Shown here piece after piece: positions 47,553 to 58,680 of a DNA stretch of 64,000 bases. The stretch is taken from positions 1 to 64,000 of the forward strand of contig JAKJHU010001592.1 in assembly GCA_022316685.1 (NCBI GenBank). The letters are read 5' to 3'. Positions within the stretch are counted from its first letter, which is position 1. Each line of letters opens with the position of its first letter. The notes beneath the pieces are model-generated. The model did not search any database. It saw only the letters and a list, made by a program, of their open reading frames with translations, and was not told the DNA's origin. A program made the translations under genes and the position numbers. Source of the stretch: Progne subis subis. Its lineage: Eukaryota; Chordata; Aves; Passeriformes; Hirundinidae.

Positions 47553-48082
47553 TGGTGGGTTAACTCTGGCCAGCAGCTAAGCACCACACAGCTGCTCATT
47601 CACTCTCCCAGCCCACCGGGACAGGGGAATAAATAGGAAGAGGAAAATGAGAAAATCAATGGGTTGAGAGAAAGTTTAATAAGCAAAGGAAAGAGGAGGA
47701 AAACAAAATGAGTGATGCAAAGACAATCGCTCACCACCTTTCACAAGTAGACTGATGCCCAGCTGGTCTCCAAGCAATGGCTATCTCCAAATCTCTCCTC
47801 CCCTTAGTTTTTATTGCTGAGCATGATGTTGTACGGCACAGAATATCCCTTTGGTCAGTCTGAGCTAGCTGTCCAGGTTGTGTCCTCTCCCACTCCCAGC
47901 CTACTCACTGCAGAGAGCAGAGTTGGAAAAAAAGAGGAAAGCCCTGATACTATGCAAACACTGCTCAGCAATAGGTAAAACACTAGTGTGTTATCAACAC
48001 TGTTTTAGCTACAAATCTAAGTCACAGAACCATACCAGCTGCTATGAAGAAAGTTAACTTGACTCCAGACAAATCCAGTACA
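47553..48082 (-). repeat. LTR family E (unit 2)
   Basis: Copy of 33431-33959. Confidence 0.65.
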
Positions 48083-48159
48083 ACCTCTATACATTATTCC
48101 ATACCATTTATGTCATGCTTGGGTCCCACACTATCCAATACATCCTCAATCACCACTTC

Positions 48160-48740
48160 TGTTGGGGAGGATGAAGCTAGAAAGACCTATAAATATGACT
48201 GCTTAGATTCTGAGAATGTGAAACCTATAAGTGAGATAGAATTGAAAGCAAGTTTAGATGTCTGAGATGTCCCTAGTTACTGAATGTCTGGAAAACAATT
48301 ATATGGCCAGCTGAAGGTTGCCTGAAGATAGGTCCAAAGGTCAAATGGGATGTTCTGTCTCACCCCCCAATGTATGGTTCATCCCACACCTGTAACCCTC
48401 CCCTGAAGTATCAGGTATCTGTAACCCCATTGGCCCAAGTCTTGTTCCAGCCCACCTTGAGGCCCCCTGATAAGGGGGCCGAGAGAGTGGATCGGCCTCT
48501 TGCCTGGCACCCTTTCCCTAGGACCTTCCTCTTGGAATTTCCTCTCCCTACATCTCCCTTCCCCCACTCCATACCTCTCCCTTCCCCCACTCCCTAGGCC
48601 TTGCCATGAGTTGCGCCTGGCAACTCTAAGCAAGACCCCATACCCTTTATAATAAACCACATCTTCTAAAACCTAACTTCAGAGATCTCTCCTCTACATC
48701 CATCCATACCGTCCTGGAGTCCGGCGAAGCAATATCTACA
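48160..48740 (+). mobile_element. LTR family B (copy 3), TSD ACTTC
   Basis: Copy of 34037-34616, with ACTTC at 48155-48159 and 48741-48745. Confidence 0.88.
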
Positions 48741-49424
48741 ACTTCCCCTTCCTGTCTCTTGCTATACACACAGATATCATTCCCTTAGTCTATGAGCCTC
48801 CCCTGTAAAATGTCCATAAAATATCCATTGAGTTCACTTAGTCTGTGATTCAGGCTCCGTTCATTATGCTGGTCACTCAGGACAGGAGACATTTCACATT
48901 GTGTTGAGTTATTGGATGCTAAACCCAGCTCAGATTGGGTTGCTGCTGTACTTGGTTTCTTGCAAGGCTCATTCTCTGTTGGTTTAGGTGATTCCTGCTG
49001 TTGTACTTTCTATAATATACGACTCAAATCATGGGTTATTTTCCCCTAGGATTAAATCTCCTTGAGGTGCACAAGAGATTTCTCCATCATCCCACATTAC
49101 CCAGAAATTATGTCTGGGTCCTTGACTGAAAGCAATCTCATGAATGGATTTGCCCATGATATCTTTCCCAGCCAGTTCTCTATATATACTACAGGGATCT
49201 TATGTCCTTCTACAGCACATAGAAGCTTTGTTTGGGCAGGGCCAGGTCAGTTATTTGATTCTCTGGTATTAACCAGCCAAGTGGCTTCTGATAAATTTGC
49301 ATCCCAATGCTTCTATGTTCCAGCAGTTGTTGCTTTCACTACAGTCTTTACCAGTCCATTGTATCCTTCAGTGTTTTCAGAACCTGATTTGTGATAGGGA
49401 ATGTAGTACATACAATCCTGTTTG

Positions 49425-49611
49425 GCAAAACACTGGAACAGGTTGCCCAGAGAGGTGGTAGATGCCCTGTCCCTGGAAACATTCAAAGTCAGGTCAGACA
49501 GGGCTTTGAGCAACCTGATCTAGTTGAAGATGTCCCTGCCCATTGCTGGGGGGTTGATCTAGATGACCTTTCAAGGTCCCTTCCAACCCAAACTATTCTA
49601 TGAAACTATGA
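49425..49611 (+). mobile_element. CR1 3' end fragment (unit 2)
   Basis: Copy of 35301-35487. Confidence 0.85.
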
Positions 49612-50346
49612 TCAATGCCATGTTTCTTGGCCCAGCTGCTCATGAAGTTGCTTTGGAAATGAGTCCTGCTGTCTGACTTGATTCTTTCTGGGGTGCTGTG
49701 CTGTCACAGAACTTGCTTTACAAGGATCAGGATGGTGTTTCAAGTGGTGATATTAGTTACAGGGTGTTTTGAACCTTCTGCTGATCACTTCCACCATGGT
49801 AATCATGCAGTGTTTGCCTTGGTGGATTCATGGCAGTGTGATAGAATTGATCTTCCAGGCCTCCCCATATTGATACTGTAGCCACTGTTCCCTTTACCAG
49901 AGAGCCTTTACTTCGCTTGCTTGATTATGGTGCATGTTTTGCTTTCATGGAAAACCTGTGTGATGGCTTCAGTGTTCATACCCATCCCTGGATGTGTACA
50001 TTGCATTTCTTCCTAGATGTGCAGATGTTACATGTACCCACTGAGCTGCAAATACCCCATCCTTATTCTCCCAGTCCAGGTCCATCCGTGTCACTTCAAT
50101 TTTACAACCTTGTCTACCTGTTTGTTGTTTCGATGTTCTTCAGTAGCCCAGTTCTTAGGCACATGAGCATCTACATGACATACCTTTACAGCAAGGTTCC
50201 CTACCTGAGCAGCAATGTCCTGCCACAATGCATCAGCCCAGATGGGTTTACCTCCGTGCTGCCAATTGGTCATCTTCTACTGCTGTAGCCAACCTCATAG
50301 TACATTTCCCACCATCTATGAGCCAGTAGAGAGATAGAATACTGCC

Positions 50347-50780
50347 TGACATCAGGGGGCCAGGGCACTCTGGCTAGCTCTGTCTCCCGGCCACACTGGT
50401 CAGGAATGCTGTCCTTGGTCTGCAAGCAGTCCAAGTAACAGTAGAGAGCAGAGCTGTTTTCTGCTCTCTTGGTCCTGGCTATCCTCAACGTCTAAGTTCG
50501 AAGCAAGGGTCATAGAAGGCTCTCTCTTACAGAGGTCTTTATTCTTCAAGGTGGTACAAGAAAGAGAGCGAGGGCAGGGTCCCTTGCTAACATTTAAACT
50601 GGGGGCAGAGAGGATGGGGCAGATAGGTGATTGGCCCCAGGTTAACACAGGGCAGGGTCAGGAGAAGGGACAAAGGGACAGGGGAGGGGAGGGGAAAACC
50701 TGGGGTAAAAACCAAAATAAACCAGACACTGGGGGGGGTAACAGGAGCAAACCACAATTTATCAAAAACCCACCACCACA
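50347..50780 (-). mobile_element. LTR family D (copy 3), TSD ACTGCC
   Basis: Copy of 36223-36656, with ACTGCC on both sides. Confidence 0.87.
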
Positions 50781-50866
50781 ACTGCCCACTTTTCTTGTTC
50801 AGTAGTCTCTAGGGCCAGTTGAATGGCTTTCACTTCTGCCAACTGACTTACCTTCTCCTTTGATGA

Positions 50867-51752
50867 CCATTACTGAAACTTGGTGGGGATGAATACCGTG
50901 ACTGGTGTGCTATCGCAAACTACCAATGGTGACAGGCTTTCCAGAAAGGACAGGCAAGGAAGGAGGGGTGGAGAGGTTGTCCTCTATGTCAAGAAATTGA
51001 TAGGTTCTGAAAAGCTGTCTTTGAAGAATAGCCATAGACAAATTGAAAGCTTATGGGTAAGAATTAGAGATCAAAGCAACAAAGGGAACCCTATGGTTGG
51101 TGTTTACTACAGGCCACCCCATCAAGGGGAGCCTAATAATGAAGCCTTCTTGCTCCAGCTACAGGAGGCATCATGTTTGCAGGCTCTTGTCAGAATGCTG
51201 GCTTGAATCAACCAGCAGATATGATTAAGTCATTATCCCACTCTACTCAGTGCCATGCCAGGAATACTGTGTCCAGTTTTGGTCCCCACTATACAAAAGA
51301 TGTGGACAAGACAGAGAGAGTCCACAAAAGAGACACAAAGATGATCAAAAGAGTGGGAAACCTGCCATATGAGGAAAGGCTCAGAGAACTGGGTTGGTTC
51401 AGCTCTGAGAATGCTTAAGTGACACCTTATCACCATGTTCCAGTGTTTAAAGGGTGGCTACAAAGAAGATGGAGACTCTTTTTACAAGGAGTCACATGTA
51501 AAAGACAAAGGGTAATGGATACAGGTTACTCCTGGAGAGATTCCAATTGGACACAAGAAGAAAATTTTTCACAGTGAGAGCAATCAGCTATTGGAATAAT
51601 TTCCCCAGGGAAGTGGTAGATTCTCCAACACTGAACACTTTTACAATTTGGCTGGACAGGGTGCTGGGCCATCTGGACTAGACCTTGCTTTTTCCAAGAA
51701 ATGTTGGACCAGAAGATCCTTGAGGTACCTAGTATTATAAAAGTCTATGAAA
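50867..51752 (+). mobile_element. CR1-e (unit 2)
   Basis: Copy of 36743-37628. Confidence 0.85.
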
Positions 51753-51801
51753 TCAGAAACACATCTATTTTTCTCATCTGACATGTGACTGAAGTACAAA
51801 G

Positions 51802-52144
51802 TGAAACTATACTTCCCTCTAGCCACCCCCCAGCTCTCGCTAGCTCAATTATTCAGGGGTTTTAGGGAAATATATTTCAGAGAGACAGAATAGAGATTTC
51901 AAAGAGTGGCTCTCACCCCCAGCTTCCGTCCAAGCTTTATTCTCGATGTGATGTTCCAGGAGGCCGAGGAGAGAGAGCGAACCAGGAAGAAACAGGGATA
52001 TATCTAGTTTTGGGCCAAGGAAAGATATTGGCCCCGAGCCAATAGGGTCAGGAGTAGGTATGATAGGGAAAAAGGGTTGAACTACATAGCACAGGTTTCA
52101 GGGGGACTCTGAGGGGAAAAACCATTCCTCAGAGGAACACGACA
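51802..52144 (-). mobile_element. Solo LTR of the ERV1 family (unit 2)
   Basis: Copy of 37678-38021, one base shorter in an AAAA run; TSD ACAAAG at 51796-51801 and 52145-52150. Confidence 0.9.
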
Positions 52145-53042
52145 ACAAAGTAGATATTGGTTTGCAAGTCAAATTCTGAGGAAGAAAAAAAAAGCATTCT
52201 CTTTTGAGGAAGAAAAAAATATGTATTCTTTTCTTCAGTCTTTTATAGAATGGGTCATTTTCTCTGTTAGACTCCAAGATCTCCTGTACTCTAGACATAA
52301 TCCCAAAACCATAGCTGCACTGGGAACATACTGCTGGGAATAATTAACAGAGCACGCAAATTCCTGGTAAATATCTTCTTGGATTACCTTCCTGGATTAA
52401 CTTCCCAGAGCAATGTTGCCCACAATGACTTCCACTCTCTAAACAGCTCTTTTCTTCCCCAGCTCACTGAAAATACATACTACAGGAATTTTATAGGAAG
52501 ATGTAATGAGGCAGGGTCTACACATTTTCATCTTTAAAAGAGCCCTCCCTCCACCACCCTAATACTCAAACTAAGAACATTATTGAATTGCAGCAAGGCC
52601 TCTAAATTTGAAATCATTTATGTTCATTCTTATTTTAAAGTTGTGCAGTACATGCGGTATAAATGCAAAGGAGATTCTCTCTTTGTCTTGAAGAATGAAA
52701 AATCTCCATTTCTTGAGAGACAAACATAATCCTAGTTTGGCACCTCAAGACTGATTGTCACGTGAAGAAGGAAGATTTCCTCAACCCTTAGTGTGGGGAA
52801 ATTTACTCAACCCTTAATATTTAATGTCTGTCAGTGCCCCAGGAAAGCCAAGATCCTTGTGCCTGACCAGTCTGTCAGCATCCCTTTATGGGCACCCTTC
52901 ACTGAATAGTCCTGCTGGATTAGAGAGCAGTTCAACTGATTTATTCAGAGAAATATGCCAACAGGATAAGGGAGACCCCTCAGGGGGTCTTCCCACTTTA
53001 TGACCCTTCAGCAGGCCTTCCATTGTATTCAAGTATGTTCCC

Positions 53043-54306
53043 TGCTGCCGGTGATTGCCAACGCCCATGAAGGACTCACACTAACAGTTCACAGAATAAC
53101 ACTCTTTGTTAATATAAATTTGTGACAGGTTAAGGTTTGAGGATTGCTGGTGATAGGTTCCGACTGCTGTAGTATTTCCTCACGAGACTAGATGACCGCC
53201 GATGGCAAAAGTAAGAGTCTGCTCTCTGGCTTCAGGTGGGATTTTACAGCTTTTATTCTCAAGTCCTGCCCTGCTTTGCTGGAGGTCTTCCCCTATTGCT
53301 TCCCAGGCCAGAGAGAGCTGGCCCCTCCTCCGTCAAGGCTTTTTCCCCCAGGGGGAAGGGCCCAGAGGCAGGGCCAAGAAGCACCACCAAATAAGGGAGA
53401 ACTGGGAGGGAACAGGGCTGGGTTACATTTCAGTGTGGGGAATGGGCAGATCATAGGACAGATACATAGAAAAAATATTACAAATCCAATGAAATATAAA
53501 CCAAATTAATGCATTACAACAGACTGCAAAAACTTGTTCAAAGCAATATAAAGACAAGCTCTAATCCCCAGTAATAGTATTCAGTGCACATAGAGTATGG
53601 TTCTTATCCAACAGGCATCCTTATGGGAGAGAAGAGAGGTTCAGCCCATCGATTGATCCCAGCAGTTATGATGGAGTCTTCCCTAACTTTCCCCCCATTC
53701 TAGATTTACTTTTATACTATTTCTTTGTGTTTAGGTGGAGATTGAGTGACTCTAGTCATGCATACTTTTGTTACTGATTGGTGCAAAATTCTCTCGCTTC
53801 ACTATTAAAGGTACAGTCAAAAAAATATAGAACACATTCCCAGTGAGGGCTGGTTGTACCTTGGAGGTGGATAACTTTGTGATGGAGGTGTGCTCTAACA
53901 TTACAATTAGGCTATAATGAACCAAGTTCATCTGAGGACAATGATTTCACCACAGTTGTTGGCTCAGCAGCAAGACATTTATCTCCCTTGGTTGACAGGT
54001 GCTATGTGGTTTATCAGCTGCAAAGTACAATTGGGTTCTCCTCCCTGCAATGATTTCAATGGAGCCTGGCTGTGGTGTTTCCACTCTGCTCCAACCTCTG
54101 TTCCATCCCCCTTAGCGGGTGCTACGGTTGCAGATTGTGTGTATGGGGAATCATTGCGGAATAGGTCTTGAGCATGACAACCACATTCCATCCAGGGAGC
54201 AGCAACTGTATTTTACCCTATAATTTCTGTACCATCATAACTTCTGTTAGAATGTGAATATAACTTCTCCGTTTCCTCTAATTTTACCCCCAGCTATCTT
54301 TCCACA
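53043..54306 (-). repeat. LTR family H with LTR G (unit 3)
   Basis: Copy of 38920-40183. Confidence 0.6.
53168..53521 (-). mobile_element. Solo LTR, family G, TSD GACTGC (unit 3)
   Basis: Copy of 39045-39398, with GACTGC on both sides. Confidence 0.92.
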
Positions 54307-54721
54307 CTGATCCAGAAAATGCTACTTATAATGTGCCTCTGCTAAGTGACACCTTGTGGCTTGAAGAAGTCATCTTACTTTGCCTTCTTTAGTCATATTT
54401 GTTGTTCTGAAAAATGATTGTATACTTCCATAGTAATCTAAATGTCAAGAACAATAATACTGATCCAGACCAGGGGTCTTCATAACCTAGTACTCTGTCC
54501 AACAATGGCCATAAATTGATGCTCAGAGAAGAGAGCAGAACAAACATGATATTCCTTGATACTCTCTTAGCTTTCACATATTTTCAGATCAGGGAATTCT
54601 GTTAGCCTGTTTTCATGTGTCTATTTAAGTCCCACAATGCATTTCTTCCATGTACTTGTTCAGTCTCCTGTTGAACCCATGTGAATGTCTTGCATATACA
54701 TCATCCTTTGAGAAGGGAAGT

Positions 54722-55178
54722 GTCCAAAGGAGGGCAACAAATATGGTGAAGAGTCTTGAGGGGAAGCCTTAGGAGGAGCAGCTGAGGTCACTTGGTCTGT
54801 TCAGCCTGGAGAAAATGAGACTGAGGGGAGACCTGATTGCACTCTACAACTTTCTCATGAAAGGAAGAGGAGGCACAGACACTGATCTCTTCTCTGTGGT
54901 GCTCAGTGACAGGACCTAAGGGAATGGCCTGAAGTTGTGTCAGGGGAGGTTTAAGTTGGATATCAGAAAAATATTCTTCACCCAGAGGATGGTTGGGCAC
55001 TGGAACAGGCACCCCAGGGAGGTGGTCACAGCATCAAGCTTGACAGAGTTCAAGAAGTATTTGGACAATATTCTCAGGCACATGGTGTGACTCTTGGAGA
55101 TGATCCTGTGCAGGGCCAGGAGTTGGACTCGATGATCCTTGTGGGTCCCTTCCAACTCAGCATATTCTGTGATTCTGT
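54722..55178 (+). mobile_element. CR1-b (unit 3), array end
   Basis: Copy of 26472-26928. After the terminal GATTCTGT the sequence leaves the array. Confidence 0.88.
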
Positions 55179-55545
55179 AAGATTGCATAAAGATTCACCT
55201 ACCTTTGTTTTGAGTGTTTTTCCCACTAATTGCCTTTAATGGACTGTATTCTTATATTGGAAAAGGCAATGAAGAGCTGATCTCTATCCACGTTTCCCAT
55301 GCCACTCAGGATTCTTAGATCCTTACTCTATTCCTCTTCCAAACTGTCTCTTTTTGAGGCTGATGAGTTCTGGCCTACTTCAACTTTGTTCATATGGGAA
55401 AAGAAAGCACAAAGTGTTTAACAGGTCAGACTAATATGAAAAAGTACATGAGTTTCCGTAGGTGATGGCACTGAAACTTAGCGCCTACCTAATGCCATAT
55501 TCTGTGACATCTGACTATTCTGACTGGACAGCCACTTAGAGTCAC
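55179..55545. other. Unassigned sequence right of the array
   Basis: No repeat or ORF recognised. It is probably the original right flank of a CR1. Confidence 0.45.
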
Positions 55546-55945
55546 TGTGATCATGATACACAAATCAATCACACGGAGTCAAGAGATTTTTCGCAGGGCA
55601 GAGTTCCTCCGAGCCAGCTCAGGCTGAGCCAAGGCGGAGAACAAGGCAGAGAGCCCTCTGCCTGTTTATTTCTTACTTTTTATACATTTGTGGGTCTGAC
55701 TGTAGATTGGCTTTTGGAGTTCTCACCCCTCAGCCGAATGGTCAAACCAGCTGTCAGTTACAATTGTTTTCAGGTTAGAAATATGCAAACAAAGGACAGA
55801 GAATGAAAAACAAAGGATTTGTTTATGTTACATCTGTGAGAAAAAGGTAGAAACTGCTCCTAATATTGTGCAGTAGCTAAAAGGTCTGACTCCATTTTAT
55901 GAAAATTCAAAAGGCTTTAAAAAACTCAGAAAACCCAGGGTGACA
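55546..55945 (-). mobile_element. Solo LTR, family K (copy 2), TSD AGTCAC
   Basis: 400 bp, TGTGATCATG...AGGGTGACA on the plus strand, the reverse complement of the family at 1206-1560. TSD AGTCAC (55540-55545, 55946-55951). Polyadenylation signal AATAAACAGG on the minus strand near 55670. Confidence 0.85.
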
Positions 55946-56018
55946 AGTCACCTGGAAACATTTTCAATAAAAATATAGACCTCATACTTCTGACTTTGCA
56001 GGATGCCTTATCCCACTC

Positions 56019-56382
56019 TGTCGCTATTGTATTAGGGACAGGTGAATAACGACACAGACTCTAAGGTCTTCTCAGAAGGCAAGTCTCTCCGTTTATTAGA
56101 AATCGCATCTTTTATAGATGGTTCCAAGAGAGCTGGACATGATTGGTCTTCCAACCAACACCTCTCACCATTATTGGCTAATTAGAGACAACACCTCTTT
56201 GTAAACATCTTGCAAGTCCACAAGTGCAAAAACAACAAGTGCAAAGAATGGTTTTAATTCCTTCATGGGTTTTCTCACAGCTTTGCAGATCAGTGTATGG
56301 GAAAGTTATGTGACTCTCTCACAGGCTCTGCTGCTGTCTGATACTTGAAAATTCCTCTCTGATCAGGCTGTCAGTATCCACA
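56019..56382 (-). repeat. LTR-like element (approximate limits)
   Basis: TGTCGCTATTG...GTATCCACA with CTAATAAACGG on the minus strand near 56095. Ends look like an LTR; only an imperfect TSD (CACTC against CTACT). Confidence 0.55.
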
Positions 56383-56508
56383 CTACTCCATTCCACAAAT
56401 CCATGCAATCTACAATCAGCATTATATCATTGATTATACCATGAAATATTCATGCCCTCCATATGATTATGATGCCTTGAAAGGTTACCTAGAACAGAGG
56501 CTAGACAG

Positions 56509-56828
56509 TGTTAAAGGAATAAAGTAAGTATTTATTAAAAGGCCTTCAGAGGATACATCTTGGGCAGTGCAAGAGCCCGGTCATGGCTGTACCCAAGATG
56601 GACACCCAGTCACAAGTTTCACACTTTTATAAGTCATGGTCCATTTACATATTGGGGTTAATTGTCCAATTACAGCTTCAGGTTATAAAGTCCCATCCTC
56701 CCAGATTGCTCTCCTCAAACTGCTGTTGTTTATACTTTTTTGGGCCTGAAGCTGCAATGGTGTCCTTGGTTCTTGGGCTGGAAAAGGATTGTTTTGTCTA
56801 ACTACCTTGTGAAGAGAACTTTCTAACA
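56509..56828 (-). repeat. LTR-like element (approximate limits)
   Basis: TGTTAAAGGAATAAAG...TTTCTAACA with TTAATAAATAC on the minus strand near 56535. No TSD was found. Confidence 0.45.
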
Positions 56829-57345
56829 CTTTATTTGAAGTTCAGAGTTATATACCAATGCAGTACAGAATCTGGAAAATATGAAAGCTAAAACTTAAAG
56901 CATCAATTTCAACCTCCTTTCCTCTTACCCCTTTCACCAAAATACTTCTTCCATTATATACTTTTGTCTGCCATTTCTTACTCCAATATTGAACCATTTT
57001 GGTCAACGAAAAGACAACTCTGTGTAGTGCATTTTTGCTATGAAGCAAGCTAAAGGATTCAATTATGGCCTTAAATCATTAACAGAATTAAAATACTCTG
57101 GGTGTTTGGTTTAGAATTGTGTGCTCAATATAGCACTAAAAATAAATTAATTTTCAAGTCTACCAGAGATATATATATAGAAATACAGTAAATTCTAACC
57201 ATTTTTCTTAATGCACTGTTTCAATGCAAACCAATAATTAAAATCATTGCTTCATTTATTGGACTACAGTTAAAAGTTAGGGTTTATTTTTTATTTGCAT
57301 TGTATGAGGTCTTCTGTGTTGATTTCAGGTTGTCTTCTCTTTTAG
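56829..57345. other. Intron or upstream region of CKMT2
   Basis: AT-rich, no repeat recognised. It ends in a pyrimidine-rich TGTCTTCTCTTTTAG acceptor. In this gene the first coding exon usually follows a non-coding exon, so this is probably intron. Confidence 0.5.
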
Positions 57346-57519
57346 AAATTGTATCCTTTCAAGACAAATGGCTAGCACATTCTGTCGTGTCCTGGCTGGC
57401 CGTGCAACTGCTGCATCCTTTGCAGCAGCAGGCACAGGGATCCTAACCACTGGATACCTCTTCAATAAGCAAAATGTTAAAGCTACTGTTCAAGAAAAAC
57501 GAAAACTCTTCCCTCCAAG
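57346..57519 (+). CDS. CKMT2: CKMT2, first coding exon (ATG at 57368)
   Basis: Sarcomeric mitochondrial creatine kinase transfers phosphate from ATP to creatine in the mitochondrial intermembrane space of heart and skeletal muscle. This exon has 22 bp of 5' UTR and 152 coding bases. It encodes an arginine-containing mitochondrial targeting peptide (MASTFCRVLAGRA), a hydrophobic alanine/glycine stretch (AAAGTGILTTGYLF) and the start of the mature enzyme (KRKLFPPS). The CKMT2-type GILTTGYLFN distinguishes it from the ubiquitous CKMT1. Acceptor TTTTAG and donor CCAAG|GTAAGG are both good; the intron phase is 2. The frame is intact. Confidence 0.93.
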
Positions 57520-57529
57520 GTAAGGTCTT

Positions 57530-58680
57530 TGGGTTAACTAGTCAGTTGAGCATAGGGCCCAGCTAACTGAGCTAGTCATAGCATTTAATTCTTTGGGGGA
57601 GGAAGATCTCCATTAAAGCTGCAGAGCACCTATTCCCTCACTCAAACACACCATCTGTGTCTGCATATGGATTGTTAACTGTCAGCCTAAAACCCAGCAT
57701 CCTTTATTAATAACCCCAGTTTTAGATAGCACTGACAATGGCCTTCAAGGACAGAAAATAGGAATGTTAGATCATATCAATATACTTACAAAATCATTGA
57801 CAAACAATTACAATCCTGAAAAACGGTTCAATTTTTAGGCAAAGCACCAAATCAGTCCTTATTTTATCTTGTCAATTCTTGAATGCTTTCAGTATCTATT
57901 GGACTGATTGCATAGATTCTAATATTAGGAAGCATAAAAGTATTTTAATTATGCAAGTAGTAAAGAAATGTCTTCTATAACTACTGTACTTTAAATATTT
58001 CTAATTCTGTTTAAAACCTAGTTGGTTGATAATTAGAAACTAACTACAAATATGTACGCTGACTTTGCTGGCCATATTTGTGAAAAAACAAAACACCCCA
58101 AAAAAAGAACCAGGCTTTGACAGATTTTTTTTTTTTTTTTTTTTTTTTTTCCCATGGCAAATAATATCTTAGTTCAAATAAACTCTTGTAAAAGTAATGG
58201 GATTGTGCAAAAAGAAAAGTGCTATCAAAAAAAGATAAATGTGATCTGACTCACAAAAATGCTTTCTGAAAGCATATCTTCATTTTCTCTGCTCTATTAT
58301 ACTGTACAGCTTTTGGTAAATAAAACCATTAAAACAACTCCAAATATTGTAAAATAGATTCCTAGCTGATATAGATCAGAGAGCTACACTAATGTCCACA
58401 AAGCTGCAAGAATATCTCAGTTCAGAATGAGAGCTCTTATTCAGTCAAACAAAATTAATTTCCTACTTGAACAAAACAGTGTTAGAGGGCTTTTAAATCT
58501 CAATAACTGTCTTTGCAGAGATTTTATAGGCTTTAATACACTTTCAGGGATTCATTTGTCTGGTTGCTCTAAGTGACAGAAAACTGCTATTGTCTGTTAG
58601 TGGGGTTGCCCAGCAGTGCAGTGTGGAGTACTTTGTGTGACTTCAATATACCTCCCTTCCTAAATTTCAGTGCAATGTAT
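57530..58680 (+). other. CKMT2 intron, left part
   Basis: No repeat ends recognised. A T run of about 27 lies at 58123-58150. Confidence 0.5.

Larger units (their letters stand above)
48083..50886 (-). pseudogene. ERVL internal region (unit 2)
   Basis: Copy of 33960-36762 with the same RNase H (50091-50273) and integrase remnants and the same three insertions. Confidence 0.75.
38928..53050. repeat. Tandem array unit 2 (14.12 kb)
   Basis: Direct repeat of unit 1, same order of elements, with LTR G added near its start. By eye I saw about twenty one-base length differences, nearly all in homopolymers, and two clear substitutions (25370/39497 region and 33499/47621 region). The unassigned stretches at 40184-40598, 41056-42954, 43087-43730, 45968-47552 and 52145-53042 repeat those of unit 1. 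Confidence 0.93.
53051..55178. repeat. Tandem array unit 3 (partial, 2.13 kb)
   Basis: Third copy, identical in order to the start of unit 2 (LTR H with LTR G, unassigned 54307-54721, CR1-b). It stops exactly at the CR1-b 3' terminus; the next bases AAGATTGCAT differ from units 1 and 2 (TAAATGTTCC). Confidence 0.93.

Noticed and set aside
25161..55178. CRISPR-like or satellite array
   Set aside because: The unit is 14 kb of complex sequence without short regular repeats, and the genome is avian.
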